Below are positions 15,759-23,646 of a stretch of 53,608 nucleotides of DNA, one piece after another; position 1 is the first letter of the stretch, and every line of letters starts with the position of its first letter. Both the position numbers and the translations under genes were made by a program. The stretch is from Clostridia bacterium (lineage in GTDB: Bacteria > Bacillota_A > Clostridia > Christensenellales > Aristaeellaceae): positions 1-53,608 of the forward strand of contig JAFRMB010000067.1 of the NCBI GenBank assembly GCA_017430945.1, given 5' to 3'. The notes below the pieces were generated by a model that was given only the letters and a program-made list of their open reading frames with translations, was not told the origin of the DNA and ran no database searches.

Positions 15759-16925
15759 ATGGCAAAGATTGAATTGATTGGCGTAACCAAGCGCTTTGGC
15801 AAGACCACGGCGCTGAACAACGTGACGCTGGAGGTCCACGACAAGGAGTTCTTCGTGCTGTTCGGGCCCGCGGGCGCCGGCAAGACCACGCTTCTGAACA
15901 ACATCGCCGGCATCCAGATCCCCGAGGAGGGCATGGTAAAGATCGGCGGTGAGATCGTCAACCAGGTCGACCCCGCCGAGCGCAACGTGGCCATGGTGTT
16001 CGAGAATTACGCGCTGTATCCCCACATGACGGTCTACGACAACATAGCCTCTCCGCTGCGCTCTCCGCGCTACAAGAAGGACGAGGCCTACATCAAGGAC
16101 GCAGTGCAGCGCGTGGCCGAGCTCATGAGGATCGACATGCTGCTGGAGCGCCTGCCCAGCCAGCTCTCCAACGGCCAGCGCCAGCGCGTGGCGCTGGGGC
16201 GCGCGTTGGTGCGCGAGCCCAACGTGTTCCTGATGGACGAGCCGCTCGCCCACCTGGACGCCAAGCTCCGCAACCACATGCGCAGCGAGCTGAAGGAGAT
16301 GCAGGCCGCCTTCGCGACCACCTCCATCTACGTCACCCACGACTTCATGGAGGCCATGAGCCTCGGCGACCGCATCGCCATCATCAACAACGGCGAGATC
16401 GTGCAGATCGGCACCGGCGACGAGATCTACTACATGCCGTGCAACGAGTTCGTGGCGCAGCTGATGGGCGATCCCGAGATCAATCTGCTCGAGTGCAGGC
16501 TGGCGAAGGAACCGGACGGCTACAGCGTCATCTGGGTCGAAGCGCCTGAAGAGCGGATGAAGCTGCCTGCCAACGCGGACCTGTTCCAGCGCTTCAACCA
16601 GCTCTCCGGGGCCGACATCCACATGGGCATCCGCCCGCAGAATGCGCACTACTTCTTTGAGCCGACGCCCGGCGCCATCAAGGGCACGGTGTACGCCTTC
16701 GAGACCATCGGCAACAAGTCGGTGCTGACGGCGAAGATCGGCGACAAGCACCTGCGCATGATCGCCCCCAACGGCCTGCCGGTCAAACTGGACCAGGATG
16801 TCTGGGTCACCTTCGACATCGACCGTGCCATCTTCTTCAACGCCGAGTCTGCCGAGTACATCGGGCGCTTTGACGAGGCGGCGGTGCGCGAGCTGGCCGC
16901 GGCGAGCCAGGCCAAGGAGGTGTAA
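15759..16925 (+). CDS. ABC transporter ATPase with variant signature (first of two)
   Basis: MalK/UgpC-type ATPase, 388 residues, with a C-terminal regulatory/TOBE domain from about 240. Its motifs differ from the standard: Walker A is GPAGAGKTT (36-44), the Q-loop has Glu82 (FENYALYPHM) instead of Gln, and the signature is LSNGQ (136-140) instead of LSGGQ. Walker B LMDEPLAHLD and the H-loop YVTHD are intact. The next gene encodes a second, more normal ATPase, so the transporter probably has an asymmetric ATPase pair, as in the rhizobial glycerol system GlpST. ATG 15759 follows AAGGTGA. It ends two bases before the next ATG. Confidence 0.9.
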   Translation: MAKIELIGVTKRFGKTTALNNVTLEVHDKEFFVLFGPAGAGKTTLLNNIAGIQIPEEGMVKIGGEIVNQVDPAERNVAMVFENYALYPHMTVYDNIASPLRSPRYKKDEAYIKDAVQRVAELMRIDMLLERLPSQLSNGQRQRVALGRALVREPNVFLMDEPLAHLDAKLRNHMRSELKEMQAAFATTSIYVTHDFMEAMSLGDRIAIINNGEIVQIGTGDEIYYMPCNEFVAQLMGDPEINLLECRLAKEPDGYSVIWVEAPEERMKLPANADLFQRFNQLSGADIHMGIRPQNAHYFFEPTPGAIKGTVYAFETIGNKSVLTAKIGDKHLRMIAPNGLPVKLDQDVWVTFDIDRAIFFNAESAEYIGRFDEAAVRELAAASQAKEV

Positions 16926-16927
16926 GC

Positions 16928-18049
16928 ATGGCAAAACTGACACTGAAAAACCTGTACAAGCGCTATGACAACAGCGGCAAGAAGCACAAGACGGTGAACA
17001 ACTTCGCCGTCAACGATCTGAATCTTGACTGCCGCGACGGCGAGTTCGTCGCGCTGCTGGGTCCGTCCGGCTGCGGCAAGACCACGACGCTGCGCATGAT
17101 CGCCGGCCTCGAGGACATCACCAAGGGCGAGATCTACATCGGCGACCGGCTGGTGAACAATCTCCATCCCAAGGACCGCCACATCGGCCTGGCCTTCGAG
17201 GACTACGCGATGTATCCGCCGCTGACGGTCTATGAGAACATCGCCTTCAACCTCCGCGCCAAGAACGTGGACAAGAGCGAGATCGACCGCCGCGTTCGCG
17301 AGATCGCGCACCTGCTGCGGTGCGAGGAGCTGCTGGACATGATGCCGGTGAAGCTCTCCGGCGGCCAGAAGCAGCGCGTCAACATCGCCCGCGCCATCGT
17401 GCGCCGCCCGGAGCTGCTGCTCATGGACGAGCCGCTGTCTCACCTGGACGGCAAGATGCGCCAGGCCATGCGCGTGGAGATCAAGCGCCTGCACAACGAG
17501 ATCGAGTGCACGTCCGTGTACGTCACGCACGACCAGCTGGAGGCCATGAGCCTCGCGGACCGCATCGCCATCATGGATCTGGGCGTGCTGCAGCAGTTCG
17601 GCACCCCCATGGAGGTCTACGACGACCCGGTGAACGAATTCGTCGCCGCCTTCATCGGCGAGCCTCCGATGAACATCCTGAAGACCAAGGTCATCAAGCA
17701 TGAGGGCGAGTTCTTCTTCACCTTCGATGAGAGCGAACTGCGCATCCTGGTGCCGAAGCGCTACTACAACAAGGTGAGCGACGGCATGCTGGTCAAGATG
17801 GGCGTCCGCCCGATGGACCTGTACATCGGCGGTCCGGATTCCAAGGGCACGCCGGAGCGCGTGGCCATGTTCGAGAACCTGGGCGACGAGCGCCGCATCG
17901 GCGTGCGCGTCGGCGACAACCTGCTCATGCTGATCACTGAGGATGAGACCCGGTACAACCAGGGCGACGTCATCCGCCTGGAAGTCAACGAGGAGAAGAC
18001 CCATCTGTTCGACATCGAGACCGGCGACCGCATCCGCTCGGACAAGTGA
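16928..18049 (+). CDS. ABC transporter ATPase (second of two)
   Basis: MalK/UgpC-type ATPase of 373 residues. Walker A GPSGCGKTT (45-53), signature LSGGQKQRVNIARAI, Walker B LLLMDEPLSHLD and H-loop YVTHDQ are all canonical. The Q-loop again has Glu91 (FEDYAMYPPLT) in place of Gln. The C-terminal regulatory domain (about 245-373) is present (KMGVRPMDLYIGG). AAGGAGG lies inside the end of the preceding ATPase gene. The pair probably forms a heterodimer with the first ATPase, giving one canonical and one weakened ATP site. Confidence 0.92.
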   Translation: MAKLTLKNLYKRYDNSGKKHKTVNNFAVNDLNLDCRDGEFVALLGPSGCGKTTTLRMIAGLEDITKGEIYIGDRLVNNLHPKDRHIGLAFEDYAMYPPLTVYENIAFNLRAKNVDKSEIDRRVREIAHLLRCEELLDMMPVKLSGGQKQRVNIARAIVRRPELLLMDEPLSHLDGKMRQAMRVEIKRLHNEIECTSVYVTHDQLEAMSLADRIAIMDLGVLQQFGTPMEVYDDPVNEFVAAFIGEPPMNILKTKVIKHEGEFFFTFDESELRILVPKRYYNKVSDGMLVKMGVRPMDLYIGGPDSKGTPERVAMFENLGDERRIGVRVGDNLLMLITEDETRYNQGDVIRLEVNEEKTHLFDIETGDRIRSDK

Positions 18050-18071
18050 CTGTCCGGCTAAACGAAGACCA

Positions 18072-18096
18072 TGGGACAGGGCGCGTCCCTGTCCCA
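18072..18096 (+). repeat. Intercistronic stem-loop before the first EltD-like gene
   Basis: TGGGACAGGG and CCCTGTCCCA form a perfect 10-bp stem with a five-base loop between transporter and enzyme genes. No T-run follows. It is possibly an mRNA processing or stability element. Confidence 0.6.
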
Positions 18097-18130
18097 CAAG
18101 AAACGGAATAATGATAGGAGGCAAATCATT

Positions 18131-19210
18131 ATGAGCAATCTTCCGAAGATGATGAAAGCACTGGTAGCGTACGCGCCCGGAGATTACCGGCTGGAGCAGG
18201 TCGAAGTGCCCCGCGCCGGAGAAGGCGAGATGATCCTGAAGGTCGAGGCCTGCGGCATCTGCGCGGGCGACGTCAAGGCGCTGCACGGCGCACCCAGCTT
18301 CTGGGGCCTCGAGGGCCAGCCCAAGTACATCAAGGAGCCCATGATCCCCGGACACGAGTTCGTCGGCAAGGTCGTCGAGATCGGCCCCGGCGTCAAGGGC
18401 GACTGGAAGATCGGCGACAGGATCTGCCCCGAGCAGATCGTGCCCTGCGGCGAGTGCATGTTCTGCAAGACCGGCCGCTACTGGATGTGCGAGAAGCACG
18501 ACCTGTTCGGCTTCCAGAACAACGTCAACGGCGGCATGGCCGAGTATGTGCGCCTGACCAAGGAGGCGCGCCCCTACAAGGTGCCGGCTGACATGCCCAT
18601 CGAGCAGGCGCTGCTGATCGAGCCCTACAGCTGCTCCAAGCACTGCGTGGACCGCGCAGCACCCACCAACGAGGATGTCGTCGTGCTCTCCGGCTGCGGC
18701 ACCCTGGGCCTGGGCATGGTCGGCGGCCTCAGGAAGCGCAACCCCAAGCTGCTGATCGCGCTCGACATGAACGACGTCCGCCTGGCCAAGGCGAAGGCCT
18801 TCGGCGCGGACCTCGTGATGAACCCAGGCAAGGAGAACGTCGTCGCCAAGGTCAAGGAGCTCACCGGCGGCTACGGCTGCGACATCTACGTCGAGGCGTC
18901 CGGCCATCCGTCCAGCGTGCAGCAGGGCCTGGATATGATCCGCAAGATGGGCCGCTTCGTCGAGTTCTCCGTGTTCGGCTCCCCCGTCACGGTCGACTGG
19001 TCCATCATCTCCGACCGCAAGGAGCTGGATCTGCTGGGCGTCCACCTGAGCCCCTACAGCTACGACTCCGTCATCGCGTGGATCGGCGACGGCACGATGC
19101 CCACCGACGGCGTCGTGTCCCACAAGTTCTCGCTGGATGACTGGCAGACCGGCTTTGAGTATGCTGCGACCGGCAAGGACAATTCCTTCAAGGTGGCGCT
19201 GATACCGTAA
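18131..19210 (+). CDS. Zinc alcohol dehydrogenase, erythritol/L-threitol dehydrogenase-like
   Basis: Medium-chain dehydrogenase of 359 residues. Catalytic zinc ligands are Cys44 (CGICAGD), His75-Glu76 (PGHEF) and Glu in LIEPYSCSKH. The structural zinc Cys are at 106, 109, 112 and 120. The nucleotide site is GCGTLGLG with ALDMN downstream (NAD). CGICAGDVKALHGAPSFWG, the spacing around EASGHPSSV and the C-terminal SVFGSPVTVDWSIISD strongly recall EltD, which oxidises erythritol or L-threitol to L-erythrulose in mycobacteria (recalled, not searched). An RpiB homologue and DhaK/DhaL follow at once, as expected for tetritol catabolism. ATG 18131 follows TAGGAGG. A second, similar copy lies at 24768. 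Confidence 0.85.
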   Translation: MSNLPKMMKALVAYAPGDYRLEQVEVPRAGEGEMILKVEACGICAGDVKALHGAPSFWGLEGQPKYIKEPMIPGHEFVGKVVEIGPGVKGDWKIGDRICPEQIVPCGECMFCKTGRYWMCEKHDLFGFQNNVNGGMAEYVRLTKEARPYKVPADMPIEQALLIEPYSCSKHCVDRAAPTNEDVVVLSGCGTLGLGMVGGLRKRNPKLLIALDMNDVRLAKAKAFGADLVMNPGKENVVAKVKELTGGYGCDIYVEASGHPSSVQQGLDMIRKMGRFVEFSVFGSPVTVDWSIISDRKELDLLGVHLSPYSYDSVIAWIGDGTMPTDGVVSHKFSLDDWQTGFEYAATGKDNSFKVALIP

Positions 19211-19220
19211 GGAGGCCAAT

Positions 19221-19664
19221 ATGAAGCTTCTATTTGGATGTGATCCCAACGCGGCCGCCATGAAGCTGAGCCTCATGGCCACGGCCGAAAAGCTGGGCCA
19301 CGAGTGCGTCGACATGGGCAGCGACGATCCGATCTACGCGCACACCGCATTCAGGGTCGCCGAGGCCGTGGCGGCAGGGGAGGCCGACAGGGGCGTGCTG
19401 GTCTGCGGTACGGGCCTGGGCATGACCATCGCTGCCAACAAGGTCAAGGGCGCTTATGCGGCCCTGCTGTCCGATGTGTATTCCGCGCAGCGGGCGATAC
19501 TCAGCAACAACGCGAACATCGCGTGCATGGGCGCTTTCACGGTCGGCGACAAGCTGGCGCAGGAGCTCTTGAAGACGTTCCTGTCCCTGACCTTCGACCC
19601 GGAGTGCGCCTCCGCGCCCAAGGTCGCCGCCTATCGCGAGTACGACGAAAAGACCCACAACTAG
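19221..19664 (+). CDS. RpiB/LacAB-family sugar-phosphate isomerase, histidine-less variant
   Basis: Isomerase of 147 residues. The catalytic base Cys62 is in VCGTGLGMTIAANK, the family signature. Asp8 is kept, but the His of the usual Asp-His pair is Pro9 (GCDPNA). The His of the usual HNDANV motif is Ser95 (SNNANI). Both His normally open the furanose ring of ribose-5-phosphate, so a substrate that cannot cyclise is likely. With the EltD-like gene upstream and DhaK/DhaL downstream, a tetrulose-4-phosphate to erythrose-4-phosphate isomerase is the best reading (DerI/EryI-type role). ATG 19221 follows AAGGAGG. It lies 10 bp after the dehydrogenase gene. Confidence 0.85.
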   Translation: MKLLFGCDPNAAAMKLSLMATAEKLGHECVDMGSDDPIYAHTAFRVAEAVAAGEADRGVLVCGTGLGMTIAANKVKGAYAALLSDVYSAQRAILSNNANIACMGAFTVGDKLAQELLKTFLSLTFDPECASAPKVAAYREYDEKTHN

Positions 19665-19674
19665 ACCCTGTGAC

Positions 19675-19708
19675 GAAGCGCTGCCCGCGCAGCTGCCGGC
19701 AGCGCTTC
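19675..19708 (+). repeat. Intercistronic stem-loop between rpiB-like and dhaK
   Basis: GAAGCGCTGCC (19675-19685) and GGCAGCGCTTC (19698-19708) form a perfect 11-bp stem with a 12-base loop, without a T-run. Confidence 0.6.
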
Positions 19709-19740
19709 GATCCCACCCTTCATTGTCTCAGGAGGTTAGT

Positions 19741-20748
19741 ATGCAGAGAATCATCAATGTCCCCGATATGGTCGTGGAGGATATGCTGAAGGGCTATGTG
19801 AAGGCACATGCCGACATCGTGAAGCCCACCGACAACCCGCGCGTGGTCAAGAGCAACTGGGCCGGCCAGAAGGGCCGCGTCGGCATCGTCACCGGTGGCG
19901 GCTCCGGCCACAAGCCCGCCTTCATCGGCTATTGCGGCAGGAATATGTGCGACGCCGTCGCCGTGGGCGAGGTCTTCTCCTCTCCGACCGCCAAGGCCTT
20001 CTACGATGCCTTCCGCGAGGCGGACGGCGGCGCGGGCGTGGCCTGCCTGTACGGCAACTACGCCGGCGACAACATGAACGTCAAGATGGCCATCGAGCTG
20101 GCCGAGGACGATGACATCGAGGTCAAGCGCGTCATCGCCAACGACGACGTGGCTTCCGCACCCAACACCGAGCGCCAGAAGCGCCGCGGCGTGGCGGGCG
20201 AGATCTTCATGTGGAAGACCGCCTCTGCGAAGGCGGCCATGGGCGGCACGCTGGACGAGGTCATCGCGACGGCCCAGAAGGCCATCGACAACACCCGCTC
20301 GGTCGGCATCGGCCTGACGCCCTGCACCATTCCCGCCGTGGGCCATCCGAACTTCGAGATCAAGCCCGGCACCATGGAGGTCGGCATCGGCCATCACGGC
20401 GAGCCCGGCGTTTCGGTCAGCGATCTGCAGACGGCTGATGAGATGGCAAAGACCATGGTGGACATCGTCGTGCCGGACCTGCCCTTCGTCGAGGGCGACG
20501 AGGTCGCCGTGATCGTGTCCGGCCTGGGCGCGACCCCGGTCATGGAGCTGTACATCCTGTACAACAAGATCGAGGAGCTGCTCGCCGAAAAGGGCATCAA
20601 GGTCTATCTGCCCCTCGTCGGCAACTACTTCACGTCTCTGGAGATGATGGGCGCCACGTTTACCGCCATGAAGCTGGACGACGAGCTCAAGGCGCTTCTG
20701 GACCTGCCCTGCGAATCCATGGGCTTGACCGTGACCGGAAAGGAATAA
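19741..20748 (+). CDS. dhaK: Dihydroxyacetone/tetrulose kinase subunit DhaK
   Basis: Substrate-binding subunit of a DhaK/DhaL kinase, 335 residues. All catalytic residues are present: His57 in TGGGSGHKP, Asp110 in GNYAGDNMN and His219 in GIGHHGEPG, the residue that binds the ketone covalently as a hemiaminal. The numbering nearly equals that of E. coli DhaK (His56, Asp109, His218). ATG 19741 follows AGGAGG. No DhaM is present in the window, so the phosphate donor may be ATP, as in ketotetrose kinases of this family. Given the EltD-like and RpiB-like genes beside it, erythrulose is as likely a substrate as dihydroxyacetone. Confidence 0.92.
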   Translation: MQRIINVPDMVVEDMLKGYVKAHADIVKPTDNPRVVKSNWAGQKGRVGIVTGGGSGHKPAFIGYCGRNMCDAVAVGEVFSSPTAKAFYDAFREADGGAGVACLYGNYAGDNMNVKMAIELAEDDDIEVKRVIANDDVASAPNTERQKRRGVAGEIFMWKTASAKAAMGGTLDEVIATAQKAIDNTRSVGIGLTPCTIPAVGHPNFEIKPGTMEVGIGHHGEPGVSVSDLQTADEMAKTMVDIVVPDLPFVEGDEVAVIVSGLGATPVMELYILYNKIEELLAEKGIKVYLPLVGNYFTSLEMMGATFTAMKLDDELKALLDLPCESMGLTVTGKE

Positions 20749-20753
20749 CGGCT

Positions 20754-21389
20754 ATGAGTGAATTTCTGAATAAAGACGGCAAGGTCATCGTAGAAAAACT
20801 GATCAAGGCCATCCAGGACAACAAGACCTACCTGTCGGACATCGACGGCCTGATCGGCGACGGTGACCACGGCATCAACATGAACAAGGGCTTCACCATG
20901 TGCGCCGAGCGCCTTGAGGACGGCATGAGCCTGTCCGAATCGCTCAAGACGCTGGGCCGCGTGCTGATGATGGAGATCGGCGGCTCGATGGGCCCGCTGT
21001 ACGGCACCCTGTTCAACAAGATGGCGCGCGCCTGCAAGAGCGAGGAAGCCATCGGCCGCGACATGTTCGGCAAGATGCTTTCCGACGCGGTGGCCGGCGT
21101 ATCCGAGCTCGGCAGTGCCAAGGTCGGCGACAAGACCCTGATGGACGTGCTGATCCCGGCGGACGAAGCCTACAAGGCTGCCGTCGCGGCCGACAAGGAC
21201 TTCAAGGCGAGCCTCGAGGACATGAAGGCCGCCGCCGAGAAGGGCTGGCTGTCCACGAAGGACCTGGTCGCCAAGATCGGCCGCGCCAGCCGCCTGGGCG
21301 AACGCTCCAGGGGCGTTCTGGACGCCGGCGCGACCAGTTGCAACCTCATCCTGCAGACCATGGCGGATGCCATGATCGAGCTGATGTGA
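20754..21389 (+). CDS. dhaL: Dihydroxyacetone/tetrulose kinase subunit DhaL
   Basis: Nucleotide-binding DAK2-domain subunit, 211 residues, which passes phosphate to the substrate held by DhaK. The Mg-ADP/ATP site IGDGDHGINM (about 35-44) carries the Asp cluster. GGSMGPLYGTLF and GDKTLMDVLIPA, the second Asp-containing loop, are intact, as is GRASRLGERSRGVLDAGA near the C-terminus. The gene follows dhaK by five bases. Full catalytic motifs in both subunits indicate an active kinase. Confidence 0.92.
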   Translation: MSEFLNKDGKVIVEKLIKAIQDNKTYLSDIDGLIGDGDHGINMNKGFTMCAERLEDGMSLSESLKTLGRVLMMEIGGSMGPLYGTLFNKMARACKSEEAIGRDMFGKMLSDAVAGVSELGSAKVGDKTLMDVLIPADEAYKAAVAADKDFKASLEDMKAAAEKGWLSTKDLVAKIGRASRLGERSRGVLDAGATSCNLILQTMADAMIELM

Positions 21390-21396
21390 TCCGCTT

Positions 21397-21443
21397 CATA
21401 AGTCGACGCGCTTCCCTTTATAGGGAAGCTGCGCCGACTTATG
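21397..21443 (+). repeat. Long inverted repeat upstream of the FGGY kinase gene
   Basis: CATAAGTCG (21397-21405) pairs with CGACTTATG (21435-21443), and inside it GCTTCCC pairs with GGGAAGC across a six-base loop, giving about 20 bp of stem with small mismatches. No T-run follows and the ribosome binding site starts about 20 bases later. It is an attenuator, processing site or operator candidate. Confidence 0.55.
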
Positions 21444-21474
21444 ATATGTCTGAACGATGTTAGGAGGGTGTGTA

Positions 21475-22986
21475 GTGAGCAGGCCGTGTATGTTGTGCGT
21501 GGATTGCGGCACGACGATCATCAAGGCGACGTTGACAGATATTGACTTTAAGCCGGTCGACGAGGCGAAGCGGCCCGTGACGGTGTACTGCCCATTCCCC
21601 GGCGCCAGCGAAGCGGACATGACCGAGATCTGGCAGAGCTTCTGCGAGATCACGCAGGAGCTGGCGGCGCGCAATCCTGAGGCATGGGGCGCGCTGATCG
21701 GCGTGGGCATCACCGGCCAGGGCGACGGCCTGTGGCCCATCGACGCCTCGGGCGAGCCTGTGGGTCGAGCGATGCTGTGGAACGACACCCGCTCCAAGAA
21801 CATCGATTTCGACGCGGTACCCGGCATGGCCGATACCATACGCGAGAACCACGCCAACCCCATCTACGCCGGCTCGGTCTGCGCGCTCTTTGCGTGGCTC
21901 AAACAGAACCGACAGGAGGCTTACGACCGGATCCGCTGGGCGCTGCACTGCAAGGACTGGCTGAACTTCAAGCTCACCGGCCGGGTCTGCACCGACAACA
22001 GCGACGCCTCCACCTGTGTCTACGACCATATGAACGGCCGCTACATCCGGAAGATGTTCGAGCTCGCGGGCATCCCCGAGGCGTTCGACCGCATGCCCCA
22101 GATCATCCCCAGCACCGAGGTGATGGGCAGCGTGACCGCGGCGGCCGCGGCGCTCACCGCGATCCCCGAGGGCATGCGCGTCATCGAGGGCTGCGTGGAC
22201 GTCTGCGCGGTGGCGGTGGGCAGCGACGTCACGAGCCCCGGGCGCACCTGTACGATCATCGGGACCACGCTGTCCTGCGAGATCGCGCTGCGCAAGGACC
22301 AGATCAATTATGACGAGAGCAGAGGCCTTCTGGTGCACCACGCGATGCCGCACGTGTACATGCGGGTCGTCCCGACGCTCTCCGGCGCGTCGACGATGGA
22401 CTATGCCAAGGGCCTGTTCTTCCCGGATGAAAAATACCCGGCGCTGGAGCGGCGGCTGGAGACGCTGCCGATCGGCAGCGACGGCCTGATCTATCATCCC
22501 TATATCTGCGGCGAACGCGCGCCGATCAAGAACCCGTTTGCCACGGCGGGCTTCTTCGGCCTGACGCAGAACCACACCACGCTGCACATGATGCGCGCCG
22601 TCTTTGAGGGACTCGCATGCTCCTTCTACGACTGCTATCAGGTGTTCGAGGGGCGCTATGAGGGGATCTATCTCTCCGGCGGCGCTTCCGTCAGCCCGAC
22701 GGTCTGCCAGATGTTCAGCGATATGATCGGCATGAACTGCCGCCGCGTCGAGGCAAAGGAGCTTGGCACGCTGGGCGTGGCGCGCATCGTCGAGGTCGCG
22801 CTGGGCATGGTCGCCTCCTTTGAGGCTTTTGAGGATCAGAAGGCGACGGAATTCGCGCCGGACGCGGCGCGTCACGAGACCTATATGCAGGTCTACGAGC
22901 TGTTCAAATCGCTGCAGGGATGCATGGGAGATTTCTGGCGCAGGCGCACGGCGCTCGTACACACCGAGGAAGAGGAGGACGCTTGA
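21475..22986 (+). CDS. FGGY-family carbohydrate kinase (erythritol/lyxo-ketose kinase-like)
   Basis: Sugar kinase of 503 residues with the two actin-like FGGY domains. The N-terminal ATP-site motif is VDCGTTIIKA, and the probable catalytic Asp is in GCVDVCAVAVGSD. The C-terminal FGGY signature region is YLSGGASVSPTVCQMFSD. ITGQGDGLWPID replaces the GQMHG of xylulokinases; QGDG is seen in erythritol- and L-xylulose-type kinases (from memory). The start is GTG 21475, with AGGAGG seven bases upstream. The ATG at 21457 overlaps that site and is rejected. It is coupled to the aldolase gene that follows by one base. Kinase plus FucA-like aldolase suggests phosphorylation, then cleavage, of a ketose. 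Confidence 0.85.
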   Translation: MSRPCMLCVDCGTTIIKATLTDIDFKPVDEAKRPVTVYCPFPGASEADMTEIWQSFCEITQELAARNPEAWGALIGVGITGQGDGLWPIDASGEPVGRAMLWNDTRSKNIDFDAVPGMADTIRENHANPIYAGSVCALFAWLKQNRQEAYDRIRWALHCKDWLNFKLTGRVCTDNSDASTCVYDHMNGRYIRKMFELAGIPEAFDRMPQIIPSTEVMGSVTAAAAALTAIPEGMRVIEGCVDVCAVAVGSDVTSPGRTCTIIGTTLSCEIALRKDQINYDESRGLLVHHAMPHVYMRVVPTLSGASTMDYAKGLFFPDEKYPALERRLETLPIGSDGLIYHPYICGERAPIKNPFATAGFFGLTQNHTTLHMMRAVFEGLACSFYDCYQVFEGRYEGIYLSGGASVSPTVCQMFSDMIGMNCRRVEAKELGTLGVARIVEVALGMVASFEAFEDQKATEFAPDAARHETYMQVYELFKSLQGCMGDFWRRRTALVHTEEEEDA

Positions 22987-22987
22987 T

Positions 22988-23641
22988 ATGGATGAGCTAA
23001 AGGCGAAACAGATGCAGGCGGAGCTGTGCCGGACCGCGAAAAAAATGTATACGAGCGGGCTGGTCGCCGGCACATGGGGCAACCTGTCTGCGCGCATCGA
23101 CGACGATCACATGGTCGTCACGCCTTCCGGCATGAAATACGACACCCTGGACCCGTCGGACATGGTCATCATGAACATGCACGACTATTCCTATCGCGGC
23201 AGCCTGAAGCCGAGCATCGAATACTTCATGCACGCGGTGCTGCTGCTCGAAAATCCGGGGGCCAATGCCGTGGTGCACACCCATTCCACGTATGCGCTGA
23301 TGATGGCCACCGCGCGCAAGCCCATCCCGCCGGTGTGCGACGACCAGGTGCAGATCCTGGGCGGCGACATCCGGGTGGCGGACTACGCGTTCCCCGGAAC
23401 GATGGAGATGGCCAGGACCATCGCCGACAACATGCGGGGCCGCGCGGGCGTGCTGATCCCAAACCACGGCGCGGTGACCATCGGCCGCACGCTCGACGAG
23501 GCGCTGGTGGGCTCGCAGGTGCTGGAGAAGACCGCGCAGGTCTACATCGGCACGCTGGCGCTCGGCGGTCCGGTCGAATTGAGCCAGGCGGACGTCGACG
23601 CGATGTACGATTTCTTCCAGAATAAATACGGCCAGAGGTGA
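22988..23641 (+). CDS. Class II aldolase, L-fuculose-1-phosphate aldolase-like
   Basis: Zinc aldolase of the FucA/AraD superfamily, 217 residues. Zinc histidines are in VVHTHSTYA (about 94-102) and IPNHGAVTIG (about 155). The residue that distinguishes the subgroups is Glu in KPSIEYFMH, as in FucA aldolases (the AraD-like protein at 6905 has Asp there). It should split a ketose-1-phosphate or similar into dihydroxyacetone phosphate plus an aldehyde. It starts one base after the FGGY kinase stop and ends six bases before the next start, so the three genes are translated together. The exact sugar is not known. Confidence 0.86.
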   Translation: MDELKAKQMQAELCRTAKKMYTSGLVAGTWGNLSARIDDDHMVVTPSGMKYDTLDPSDMVIMNMHDYSYRGSLKPSIEYFMHAVLLLENPGANAVVHTHSTYALMMATARKPIPPVCDDQVQILGGDIRVADYAFPGTMEMARTIADNMRGRAGVLIPNHGAVTIGRTLDEALVGSQVLEKTAQVYIGTLALGGPVELSQADVDAMYDFFQNKYGQR

Positions 23642-23646
23642 ACAGC

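Noticed and set aside
16649..19315. Very long open frame (about 890 codons) on the minus strand
   Set aside because: It lies opposite two clear ABC ATPase genes and a dehydrogenase. Its His/Gln/Val/Asp-rich translation is the typical shadow of GC-rich genes and has no domain.
19741..21389. PTS-dependent dihydroxyacetone kinase
   Set aside because: No DhaM or other PTS gene lies nearby, so a phosphoenolpyruvate-fed route cannot be supported from this window.
21457..21474. ATG 21457 as start of the FGGY kinase
   Set aside because: The ribosome binding site AGGAGG lies inside those first codons; GTG 21475 is correctly spaced.
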